A stretch of 64,000 bases of DNA from JANYCG01 sp031386665 (GTDB lineage: Bacteria > Pseudomonadota > Gammaproteobacteria > Burkholderiales > Burkholderiaceae_C): positions 3,565 to 67,564 of the forward strand of contig JANNCN010000170.1 in assembly GCA_031386665.1 (NCBI GenBank). Direction: 5' to 3'. Positions 25,807 to 35,000 of the stretch are shown piece by piece. Within the stretch, counting starts at the first letter, position 1. Every line of letters begins with the position of its first letter. The notes under the pieces are model-generated. The model had not been told where the DNA came from. It ran no database searches and saw only the letters and a list, made by a program, of their open reading frames with translations. Made by a program: the position numbers and the translations under genes.

Positions 25807-28056
25807 ATGAATTCAATTCTGAAACACTGGTCTCGCATTGCAGTCACCTTGCTGCCTTTGGTGTTCGCGCTACTGCATGCGGTGGGTATCGTCAACATTG
25901 GCTTGCTTCAGCGCTTAGATGACATCATTTACGATGCTCGCCTGCGCGCCACCATGCCCAAAACGCTGGACGATCGCATTGTCATCATTGACATTGACGA
26001 AAAGAGCCTTGCCGAAGTGGGTCGTTGGCCGTGGGGCCGCAACAAGATGGCGGATTTCACCGAAGAGCTCTTTGGTCGCCAAGCCGTTGCCACGTTGGGT
26101 TTTGACATCGTTTTTGCAGAAGCAGACGAAAGCTCGGGCCTTAAAAGGCTCAATGAACTGGCTCAAAACGAGCTGCGCGATCAAGCGGGGTTTGTCGACA
26201 AGGTGCAGGCACTTCAGGGTGTGCTGGATTACGACGCTGCTTTTGCCAAGGCGCTGGAGAGGCGCCCCATTGTTCTGGGCTATTACTTCACGAGTGATCG
26301 TGACGGCAGAACATCAGGTGAGTTGCCCGCGCCAGTCATGGGGGTTGAGTCACTGCAAGGGCGCCCCATCAAGTTCACATCGTTCACGGGTTTTGGTTCA
26401 AACATCGCCCAATTGTCCAAGGCAGCGCCGATAGCTGGACATTTCACACCGGTTCCAGAACCCGATGGGGTGGTCAGGTCGCTGCCGCTGGTCGCCGAAT
26501 ACAAAAGCAAATATTACGAGTCACTGTCACTGGCCATGTTTCGCTTGCTGATCGACTCCCCTTCGGTCGTGCCTGGTTTTCCTAAAGATCGCCTTTTGCC
26601 AAGGAATTATCAAGGGCTTGAAAGCATTCTTTTGACCAAAGGGGGTAAGTCTGTCGCCATTCCGGTGGACGCTAGTGTGTCTGTGCTGATCCCTTACCGC
26701 GGATTTGGCGGCCCCCAAGGCGGATCATTCAAGTACATTTCAGCGGCTGATGTGCTGCAAAAGCGCTTACCCGCAGGTTCGCTGAAAGACAAGATAATTT
26801 TGATGGGCACCACAGCGCCTGGTCTACAAGATATTCGAACCGCCCCGGTGGGCGATGTCTTTCCAGGGGTTGAAGCCCACGCCAATGTCATTTCTGGGCT
26901 TTTGGACGACAGAATTCTTGTCAAGCCCGATTACTCGGTGGGCTACGACGTTTTGCTTTTGATCATTGCCGGCTTAACCCTCGCTATTGCCTTGCCTTTG
27001 TTGACGGCCTCTCGCGCCATGCTGCTGAGTGCCCTGGTTTTGCTGGGGCTGGTGGGCATTAATTTCTGGATGTACCTGTCATTTGGTTTGGTGTTGCCAT
27101 TGGCCTCAGGATTAACCATGACAGTGGCAGCATTTGCATTGAACATGAGCTACGGCTATTTTGTTGAAAGCAAGTCCAAACGCGAGCTTGCCAATTTATT
27201 TGGAACCTACGTGCCACCTGAGCTCGTCGACGAAATGGTCAAGGACCCCGACAGCTACAGCATGAAGGCCAGCAACAAGGAAATGACAGTGATGTTTTGT
27301 GACATGCGCGGTTTCACCAAAATGTCAGAGCAAATGGAACCCATCCAGTTGCAAGCGCTTCTGAACGGTGTGTTCAGCCGCTTAACCAGCCTTATTCGTG
27401 CCAATCGAGGCACTATCGACAAGTACATGGGCGATTGCGTGATGGCTTTTTGGGGTGCACCAGTCGAAACCACTGAGCATGCCCAATTGGCAGTCAAGGC
27501 TGCCATGGAAATGTCGCTGGCCATTCGTGACATCAATCAAGAACACCGCGCCAAGGGAATCCCGGAAATTGGCATTGGCATCGGGCTCAACACAGGCAGC
27601 ATGTGCGTGGGCGATATGGGCTCGAATATCCGGCGCAGTTACACCGTCATCGGCGATGCTGTCAATCTGGGGTCCCGGCTTGAAGGCCTGTCAAAGTCCT
27701 ACGGGATCGACCTGGTCGTCAGCGAAGCCACACGCAAGCTGGCCCCTGACTTTGCTTGGCAAGAACTCGACAAAGTCCGGGTCAAAGGCAAAGACCAAGC
27801 CGTTGCCATTTTTTACCCGCTGGCCAAATCGGGGCAGCTGCCGACAGACGCAGCATCAGAGCTTAAAACCTGGGCGGCGTTCTTAAAAGCTTACAGAGCG
27901 CAAGACTGGGATCAGTCGGATGTCTTTTTGCTCAATTTAACCCGTTTAAATGCAAAAAAATACCTTTACCAACTGTACTCGGAGCGAGTAGCCTCTATGC
28001 GCATGCTTCCATTTGATCCTGAATGGGATGGGGCAACAAACTACGATACGAAGTGA
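25807..28056 (+). CDS. CHASE2-domain class III adenylate/guanylate cyclase
   Basis: 749 residues. Membrane helix at about 10-30, extracytoplasmic CHASE2 (DRIVIIDIDEKSLAEVGRWPW), three membrane helices at about 375-460, then the cyclase domain at about 490-670. Metal-binding aspartates lie in MFCDMRGFTKMSE and YMGDCVMAFWGAP. IDKYMGD and YTVIGDAVNLGSRLEG give the Lys and Thr pattern usual for bacterial adenylate cyclases, so cAMP is the likely product (inference). Its sensor is of the same type as in the kinase upstream, implying the two respond to related periplasmic cues. Only 9 bases separate it from a phosphodiesterase-like gene. Confidence 0.92.
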   Translation: MNSILKHWSRIAVTLLPLVFALLHAVGIVNIGLLQRLDDIIYDARLRATMPKTLDDRIVIIDIDEKSLAEVGRWPWGRNKMADFTEELFGRQAVATLGFDIVFAEADESSGLKRLNELAQNELRDQAGFVDKVQALQGVLDYDAAFAKALERRPIVLGYYFTSDRDGRTSGELPAPVMGVESLQGRPIKFTSFTGFGSNIAQLSKAAPIAGHFTPVPEPDGVVRSLPLVAEYKSKYYESLSLAMFRLLIDSPSVVPGFPKDRLLPRNYQGLESILLTKGGKSVAIPVDASVSVLIPYRGFGGPQGGSFKYISAADVLQKRLPAGSLKDKIILMGTTAPGLQDIRTAPVGDVFPGVEAHANVISGLLDDRILVKPDYSVGYDVLLLIIAGLTLAIALPLLTASRAMLLSALVLLGLVGINFWMYLSFGLVLPLASGLTMTVAAFALNMSYGYFVESKSKRELANLFGTYVPPELVDEMVKDPDSYSMKASNKEMTVMFCDMRGFTKMSEQMEPIQLQALLNGVFSRLTSLIRANRGTIDKYMGDCVMAFWGAPVETTEHAQLAVKAAMEMSLAIRDINQEHRAKGIPEIGIGIGLNTGSMCVGDMGSNIRRSYTVIGDAVNLGSRLEGLSKSYGIDLVVSEATRKLAPDFAWQELDKVRVKGKDQAVAIFYPLAKSGQLPTDAASELKTWAAFLKAYRAQDWDQSDVFLLNLTRLNAKKYLYQLYSERVASMRMLPFDPEWDGATNYDTK

Positions 28057-28065
28057 GGCGGCGCA

Positions 28066-28857
28066 ATGAAAGTTCGAGTGTTAGGCTGTTCGGGGGCGAT
28101 TGCCAAAGACTGCCGAACCACGTCTTTTTTAGTTGACGACGACGTTTTAATTGACGCCGGAACCGGTGTGGGCGACTTGACGCTAGAGGAGATGCGAGCG
28201 GTCAATCAGGTTTTTCTGACTCATTCTCATTTGGATCATGTTGCCGCTCTGCCTTTGATGGTGGACGCCTGCGCAGCCCGGCGGACCTCGCCACTTCAAA
28301 TTCATGCGCTCGCGGGAACCATTGCCGCATTGCGCACACATATTTTCAATGATGTCATTTGGCCGGACTTCAGCCGCATCCCCACGCCAGAAAACCCTTT
28401 TATTTCATTTCATGAAATCAAAACTGGACAGACCCTTCAACTTAAGGGTAAGCTTATAGAGGTTTTGCCTGCAGTTCATACAGTCCCAGCAGTTGGCTAC
28501 GCCGTGACGGCTGGCAAAGGTTGCTGGGTGTTCAGTGGCGACACTGAGCGCAATCCGGCGTTTTGGCAACGAGTCAACGAACTTAAAGTCGCCATTCTGG
28601 TGATTGAAACTGCCTTTAGCAACCGAGAAAAAGACCTTGCAAAATTAAGTTTGCATCTGTCCCCTATGGTTTTGGCCAGCGAACTTGATTTAATCGCCAG
28701 AGACAAGAAGTACCCGATCTACATCACTCATACCAAACCTGCTGAAACCGCACTCATCATGGCCGAAATTCAAAAATTTGATGAGACGGCAGTGAACGGT
28801 CCCAATGTGACCCATGACATCAGGTGGCTGCGAGCCGGCCAGGAATTCGAAATATGA
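28066..28857 (+). CDS. Metallo-beta-lactamase-fold hydrolase, probable cyclic-nucleotide phosphodiesterase
   Basis: 263 residues. The zinc motif is FLTHSHLDHVAALPLMVDA; further ligands are HTVPAVGYAV, FSGDTERNPAFW and the C-terminal ITHTKPAETALIMAEI. The N terminus KVRVLGCSGAIAKDCRTTSFLVDDDVLIDAGTG (quoted in part: VRVLGCSGAIAKD) fits the class II cyclic-nucleotide phosphodiesterase group. Following the cyclase by 9 bases and overlapping the next gene by 4, it probably degrades the cyclase product, giving a local cAMP cycle. The activity is inferred from fold and position. Confidence 0.8.
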   Translation: MKVRVLGCSGAIAKDCRTTSFLVDDDVLIDAGTGVGDLTLEEMRAVNQVFLTHSHLDHVAALPLMVDACAARRTSPLQIHALAGTIAALRTHIFNDVIWPDFSRIPTPENPFISFHEIKTGQTLQLKGKLIEVLPAVHTVPAVGYAVTAGKGCWVFSGDTERNPAFWQRVNELKVAILVIETAFSNREKDLAKLSLHLSPMVLASELDLIARDKKYPIYITHTKPAETALIMAEIQKFDETAVNGPNVTHDIRWLRAGQEFEI

Positions 28858-31274
28858 ATGCTGTTTTAAAACCTGTTGTGCCTGCCAAGGCGTTGGATCA
28901 AGCCTTTGTTGATTCGCAGCAGTTGCCCGTTGAAAAGCGGGGCACGACGTTTGAAGCCTTGTTTTACAGACAACTTCAGCAGGTCACCGCACGCATTCAC
29001 GAGACTGACAATGTCGAGCAAATCATGCTGGAGGCCAGCCAGGACATTTGCAAACTGCTCAACGCAGACCGGCTTACCTTGTACGCAGTCAACGAAGACC
29101 GCACCGCGATCGTCTCTAAAGTCAAAACCGGGTTGAACAGCAGCCGCGACCTCAAACTGCCCATTTCTCCTCAAAGTCTTGCGGGGTACGCCGCCTTCAG
29201 TCGCAAGCTGATCAATCTTGTTGATGTTTACGATGAAGCCGCGCTTAAGCTGATTCACCCGGCGCTCACCTTCCTTAAAGAAGTTGACAAGCGATCTGGT
29301 TATCGAACCCGCGAAATGCTGGTGGCCCCCATCATGGAAGGCAACACGCTGCACGGTGTGCTGCAAGTCATCAACAACAAGAGCAACCAGGCCTTCAGCG
29401 AGCTGGAGGTCGAAGGCGTATCGCAACTTTGCAAAACGCTGGCCACAGCGATTCGCCAAAGGGTTCTAAAAACGGACGATGGTCCTAAAAAAATCGCCAC
29501 CAAATACGACGGACTTGTGAACGACGGCGTCATCACCCTGCCAGAGCTTCAGCAGTGCATTCACGATGCCCGGGTTGAAGGTAAAACGGTTGAACACCAA
29601 TTGATGGCGATGTTCAAAATCAAGCCGGCGCAAATTGGCCCTTCGCTGTCCAAGTTTTTTGGCGTGCCTTATGAGCCATTCAATGCAGGGCGCATCCGTT
29701 CCGAAATGCTGCATGGTGCTTTGAAGCGCGATTTCGTTATTGGCCAGGGCTGGTTGCCGCTAGAGGAATCACCCGAAGGCATGGTCATCATGTGTGTTGA
29801 CCCTGAGGCTGTGCGTGGGTCGCGCGTGGTGCCGCAGGTTTTCCCCAAAATTGGCAAATTTGCCTACCGTGTCACCACCCAAACCGAGTTTCAAGAGACT
29901 TTGGGGCAAATTTTTGGTGCGGGCGTTGAAGGTGGCACGATTGACGAACTTCTGGCCGACCTGGATGGCGGGCCGATTGATGATGGCACCAATGACGACT
30001 CACTGGAGTCAGCCGCTGCAGACAATGAATTGGTCAAGTTCGTCAATAAAGTCATTATTGACGCCTACAACCAAAAGGTGTCGGACATTCACATCGAGCC
30101 CATGCCGGGCAAGCTCAAAACTGGCATCCGCTTTCGCATTGATGGCTCCTTAATGCCCTACATTGAAGTGCCTGCACACTATCGGCAGGCCATGGTCACA
30201 CGCCTGAAGATCATGTGCGACCTGGACATTTCAGAGCGACGCAAACCGCAAGACGGGAAAATCAAGTTCAAAAAATACGGCCCACTCGACATCGAGCTTC
30301 GCGTGGCAACCATCCCATCGGCAGGTGGGGTTGAAGACGTGGTCATGCGTATTTTGGCAGCAGGCGAACCAATTCCGCTAGACAAGTTGGGATTAACTCC
30401 GCACAACAAAGAGCGAGTGATCAAGACCATTGAAAAGCCTTATGGCTTGTTTTATGTGTGCGGACCTACGGGTTCAGGTAAAACCACGACCCTGCATTCG
30501 ATTTTGAAGCACCTGAACACCAACGACACCAAAATCTGGACAGCTGAAGACCCGGTTGAGATCACCCAAAAAGGTTTGCGCCAGGTTCAAATCAACAAAA
30601 AGGCAGGCATTGACTTTGCCTTGGTCATGCGCGCTTTCCTGCGAGCTGACCCCGACATCATCATGGTAGGCGAGTCGCGCGACAAGGAAACCGTGTCCAT
30701 GGGTGTTGAAGCATCGCTCACTGGTCACTTGGTGTTCTCCACCCTGCACACCAACTCGGCACCCGAATCCATCACCCGCCTGTTGGACATGGGCATGGAC
30801 CCCTTCAATTTTGCAGATGCGTTGTTGGGCATTTTGGCCCAACGCCTGGCCAAAAAACTGTGCGACTGCAAAGAAGGCTATGTGCCCGCTGGCTCGGAGC
30901 TCAAGAAATTCTTGGCCGAATACGCCGAAGAGCTGCGGCATTCCAAAGCCTGGAAGTCCGACTACGAAGGCGAAACCCAAAAGTTGTTAGACAACTGGGT
31001 TGAAACCTACGGTCACGAAGGCCAGCTCAAGTTTTACCGCCACGTCGGCTGCCCCAAGTGCGGCAACACGGGTTACAAAGGCCGAATTGGTCTGCACGAG
31101 CTGCTGATAGCCGATGATGACGTGAAAAAACTGATTCAAGAACGCGCCCGCGTGGCAGAAATTTTTGCCGCCGCCGTAGAAGGCGGTATGCGCACCCTGA
31201 AGATGGACGGCATGGAAAAAATCATGATGGGCCTGACCGACATCAAAATGGTCAGGTCAGTTTGCATCAAGTGA
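28854..31274 (+). CDS. GspE/PilB-family ATPase with N-terminal GAF domain
   Basis: 806 residues; start ATG overlaps the previous stop (ATGA). Residues about 45-215 form a GAF domain (NADRLTLYAVNEDRTAIVSK, MLVAPIMEGNTLHGVLQVIN). A PilB/GspE N1-type region follows at about 230-350. The ATPase core has Walker A GPTGSGKTTTLHS, ADPDIIMVGESRD (Walker B), GHLVFSTLHTNSA, and a zinc set CDC...CPKCGNTGYKGR. Such motors power pilus extension or type II secretion. The GAF domain suggests direct control by a small ligand, perhaps a cyclic nucleotide made upstream. Last gene of the signalling operon and 196 bases before pilA. An inverted repeat (arms 31274-31282 and 31289-31297) overlaps the stop. Confidence 0.9.
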   Translation: MNAVLKPVVPAKALDQAFVDSQQLPVEKRGTTFEALFYRQLQQVTARIHETDNVEQIMLEASQDICKLLNADRLTLYAVNEDRTAIVSKVKTGLNSSRDLKLPISPQSLAGYAAFSRKLINLVDVYDEAALKLIHPALTFLKEVDKRSGYRTREMLVAPIMEGNTLHGVLQVINNKSNQAFSELEVEGVSQLCKTLATAIRQRVLKTDDGPKKIATKYDGLVNDGVITLPELQQCIHDARVEGKTVEHQLMAMFKIKPAQIGPSLSKFFGVPYEPFNAGRIRSEMLHGALKRDFVIGQGWLPLEESPEGMVIMCVDPEAVRGSRVVPQVFPKIGKFAYRVTTQTEFQETLGQIFGAGVEGGTIDELLADLDGGPIDDGTNDDSLESAAADNELVKFVNKVIIDAYNQKVSDIHIEPMPGKLKTGIRFRIDGSLMPYIEVPAHYRQAMVTRLKIMCDLDISERRKPQDGKIKFKKYGPLDIELRVATIPSAGGVEDVVMRILAAGEPIPLDKLGLTPHNKERVIKTIEKPYGLFYVCGPTGSGKTTTLHSILKHLNTNDTKIWTAEDPVEITQKGLRQVQINKKAGIDFALVMRAFLRADPDIIMVGESRDKETVSMGVEASLTGHLVFSTLHTNSAPESITRLLDMGMDPFNFADALLGILAQRLAKKLCDCKEGYVPAGSELKKFLAEYAEELRHSKAWKSDYEGETQKLLDNWVETYGHEGQLKFYRHVGCPKCGNTGYKGRIGLHELLIADDDVKKLIQERARVAEIFAAAVEGGMRTLKMDGMEKIMMGLTDIKMVRSVCIK

Positions 31275-31402
31275 CATTTTTGGTCTGACAAAAATGTTAC
31301 CTGCCCAGTCTGAATCGCCCATTTTTGTCAGCTTTATTTAAGTTTCGCGACAAAACCGGGTGTTTTGGGGGTAATTGACCTTAAATCCCTCAATTTCAGA
31401 CC

Positions 31403-31418
31403 TGGCACAGAAGCTGCT
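31403..31418 (+). promoter_or_regulatory. Sigma54 (RpoN) promoter of pilA
   Basis: TGGCACAGAAGCTGCT matches the -24/-12 consensus TGGCAC-N5-TTGCW, with GG and GC 12 bases apart. It lies 52 bases before the pilA ATG, predicting a start near 31429. PilA genes of pseudomonads and relatives are known to use RpoN with PilR. Confidence 0.8.
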
Positions 31419-31470
31419 TATTAGAACTGTCTAGTTGTTGTTTTTCTTTTTTAATCCAAGGAGTTTTCAA

Positions 31471-31971
31471 ATGAAGCGTTCTATGCAAAAGGGTTTTACC
31501 CTGATCGAGTTGATGATTGTTGTCGCCATCATTGGTATTTTGGCGGCTGTTGCTTTGCCTGCTTACCAAGATTACACGGTTCGTGCCAAGGTTACTGAAG
31601 GTTTGTCGTTGGCTGGTTCGGCAAAAACTGCAGTTTCAGAAAATGCGGCAAATGGAGCCCCTTTCGCCTCTGGTTGGACTCTTCCTGCGCCGACTAAAAA
31701 CGTTGCCAGTGTGGGCGTTGCCACGACGAATGGCGCTATTACGATCACATACGATGCAGCAATCAGCAGCGGCGGTACTTTAGTTGTTACCCCTGTCGAC
31801 GGCAGTGTTGCCTCTGGCGCCGCCTTGGTTGGCACCTCGTCTGGTTCAACCGTTCCAACAGCTGGCTCAATTAGCTGGATTTGCAAATCCACTGGTAGTA
31901 CCAACGCGAACAGTAATGCGGCAGCTGGCACAATTGCTGACAAATATGTTCCAGCATCTTGCCGCACTTAA
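31471..31971 (+). CDS. pilA: Type IV major pilin
   Basis: 166 residues. Short leader MKRSMQKG with prepilin peptidase cleavage before FTLIELMIVVAIIGILAAVALPAYQDYTVRAK (shown in part: FTLIELMIVV), including the conserved Glu5. The globular domain has a C-terminal disulfide pair (WIC...ASCRT). AAGGAG lies 10 bases before the ATG; the upstream reading frame to 31435 was rejected as it would destroy the leader. Own sigma54 promoter and strong terminator. A PglL-type ligase gene downstream suggests the pilin is O-glycosylated, and the Ser/Thr-rich region (TGSTNANSNAAAGT) is a candidate target. Confidence 0.95.
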   Translation: MKRSMQKGFTLIELMIVVAIIGILAAVALPAYQDYTVRAKVTEGLSLAGSAKTAVSENAANGAPFASGWTLPAPTKNVASVGVATTNGAITITYDAAISSGGTLVVTPVDGSVASGAALVGTSSGSTVPTAGSISWICKSTGSTNANSNAAAGTIADKYVPASCRT

Positions 31972-31993
31972 TTAGGTCGGTTGGGTGATCAGA

Positions 31994-32020
31994 AAGGGCG
32001 CTTTTAGCGCCCTTTTTTTT
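31994..32020 (+). terminator. Rho-independent terminator after pilA
   Basis: AAGGGCGCT and AGCGCCCTT form a 9-pair stem with a TTT loop, followed by a run of T to 32020. It is 22 bases after the pilA stop and isolates pilA from the following gene. Confidence 0.92.
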
Positions 32021-32057
32021 GTATCTTTACGTGTTTGAATTTAAGGTTAAATAATTG

Positions 32058-35000
32058 ATGAGGCTTGATCGTTGTTCGAGTGCTGCAAGTCTTAAAGACT
32101 TTGCCATGGATCTTCAGTTCTGGTTGTGTGCTTGGTTGGTTGTGTCCGTCAGCTCCGAGTTAACCCATTCATTGCTTTATGGCGAGCTCGCTCTGCTTGC
32201 ATTCACGCCGGCTGCTGATTGGCGGGATTGGATGAAATTCATTGGTACATTCGCTGGTATCCCTGCATGGATTTTGTGGATCGGTGCAAGGCCGCCACCC
32301 TTTAACCCGCTATTGCGATGGTTCGGGCTCGCGATAGGTGTTAGCCTAATCCTTTACATCATGGCATTCGAAGGGGCAAAGGGGATAGGCGCACCGACAG
32401 CAGTATTCGTTTCTGCGTTGAGCCCACTGGGCGTTTTGATGCTGGGAGCGTGCCTTTGGAGCACAATTGTGCGTTCGGAACCATCTGACAGCTCGTGGCG
32501 GCGCGAATACTTGCAGCTTGTCACGCTTTTGGGGGCGCTGTCAGTCGGCACAAATGCTTCTTTGTCAATTACACGATTGATCTATCCCGCAACATGGGAT
32601 TACTTTGCCTATCGAATTGATGGTGCATATGGCGGTATTGCTACCACGTTTGCGCTGATAAACGCAAAAGGCGAACCATTACTTCAAGCGTTTTCAAATC
32701 TCAGTTATGCCAGTTTAATCATTGCGCTTTACGCGATTGTGGGGTTGGCAATACGTAACAACGCAGTCAAGCGTTTGCACATTTGGCGCACACTCGCATT
32801 GCCCTTCGCGCTCGCATTTTTGCTCTATTCCTGGTTACCAATTACGGGTCCGATTTATGCGTTTTTCGACGGGCACTTTCCCGCCGCAATGCCGCATTTC
32901 ACAAGTGTTGTCTCGTCACAGGTGATTGTTCCCCCTGCATCGCGAAATGGCATGCCTTCAATGCATTTAACCGGGTCATTGATTGTCTGGATGTTAGCTA
33001 TAGGACTGCGAAATAGCATAGCTATTGCTTTTTCAACCTTGCTTGTTGTGGTTACCTGTTGGTCTACTATGGCCTTGGGTGAACACTACTTAATCGATCT
33101 CATAGTCGCTTTACCCTATGCAGCTTTTTTGGGAGCTGCACTGATTTGGCCACAGCACTTTAAAGGCTCCAAGCAAACGTCAATCCCAATCTGGCTGTCA
33201 GGTTTAACCTTTTTAACCTGGATGATTTGGCTTCGGGTAGCGCCGGGTTGGTTGGGTTCAAACCTTGATTTTGTAAGAGTGCTTTCTGCTTGGAGCGTAG
33301 TCGTTTCAATCTGGGTATTCTGGCGAATGGTTGTGGAAGCTCGCGGGCGGATTGAAAGTCCTGAGACAAGCTTGGTAGACAAAGTTGAAAAACTCGCCTC
33401 GCTGCGAGCTCCTGTGTGGATCATTGGAATATTCACGGCTTCAGGAATCGCCGGGCTTGTGTATGAAGTCGTCTACGCCAAAGCCTTGGCAGTGACTTTT
33501 GGCAGCACCGCCGTGGCTTCTTACACGGTTTTGGCGACTTACATGGGGGGTATGGCTTTAGGGGCGTGGCTGGGAGGGTACTTGGCAGATCGCTCCAAAA
33601 ACCCTCTAAAAACATATGCAATTTGTGAGGCGTTGATTGGCTTGTATGCTGCCCTGACGCCAAAGCTGTTTGTCTTGATTCAAGATGCTTACGTGTACTT
33701 TAGCGCGGATGTTTCGCCGGACGCAGGTTGGCTGACCATCTTCCGGGTCAGTTTGGGAGCAGCTTGCTTAGGAATTCCCACCATAATTATGGGTATGACG
33801 ATGCCGCTGATGTTCAAACACCTTCGCGGTTTGGGTGTTGAAAGTAGCCATGCGATTGCGCCGCTGTATGGCGCAAATGTTGCTGGAGCGGCCATAGGTT
33901 CAATTCTGGCTGGCTATTTGATACTGCCCGCAGTGGGTCGAAACGGCGGAACCTATCTGGCCGCAGTGATGAGTCTTTTGATCGGGCTGTATGTATTGGA
34001 ACGAGGTAAACGTGCTGACTCTAGCGGGCAAACATTGGGTGGCATAACACCATCGTTTCAAAATCAAATCGCTCTGCAAGTTACGCCGGTAGTAACTGCA
34101 AAGCAAGGTGCGGTTGCGCTTTTCATACTGTTTCTTGGTGGAGCGGTGACGCTCGGCCTTGAGGTCAATTCGATGCATTTGTTGGCAGCCGTAGCGGGTA
34201 ACAGCGTCTATGCTTTTGCCCTGATGCTTGCCACGTTCCTTGCAGGGTTAGGATTGGGCTCGCATGTAGGCGAACGATTGATGGCGCATTTCCCGCGTTT
34301 AACCATTGTTTCGTGGGCCCAATTTGGGGTTGCATTTGCGATTGCGGTGACCGCTCACATGTGGGACGACATTCCTTCGTACTTTTCCAGTTTTGGCATA
34401 TACCCAGTTCGTTTGTCATTCAGCGCACGTGAAATGATTCGAGCGATGGTTTGCACTGTCGCCATGCTACCGCCAGCCTTTTTCATTGGCATGAGCTATC
34501 CATCAGCAATGGGGCTGGCGTCTGATTGGCTGTCTCCAAAAGGGGGAGCCAAAGGTCTTGGTCTGGCCAGTGGCTTGAACACGCTTGGGAATATATTGGG
34601 TGTTTTGATCATCGGTTTTTGGTTGCTGCCAGAGTTTGGATCGAGAAATAGCGCCCTGGTTTTGGCATTGGTTTCAATGGTGCTGGGCATATTGGCCTTG
34701 CTCGTGAGTCGTGAAGCTTCGCTTCTCAAGCAATGGCCGCGTTTTGGGCAGTCTTTGAAATGGGGCCCCGCGGTAGTCGCAGCGGCAGTTCTGATGTTGT
34801 TTCCGAAGGACTGGAGTTACGATGACCTGTCCAAAGGTGGGAACGTCTATTTTTCAGCCCAAAACTGGGGCAAAGTTATTGACCATGCCGAAAGTGTTGA
34901 GGGTGGCGTGACTTCGGTGGCTAAAAATGAAAATGGCGTGATAACTTTGCTAACCAACGGCAAGTTTCAAGGTAACGATTCCAAAGGCGGAGAAATGATC

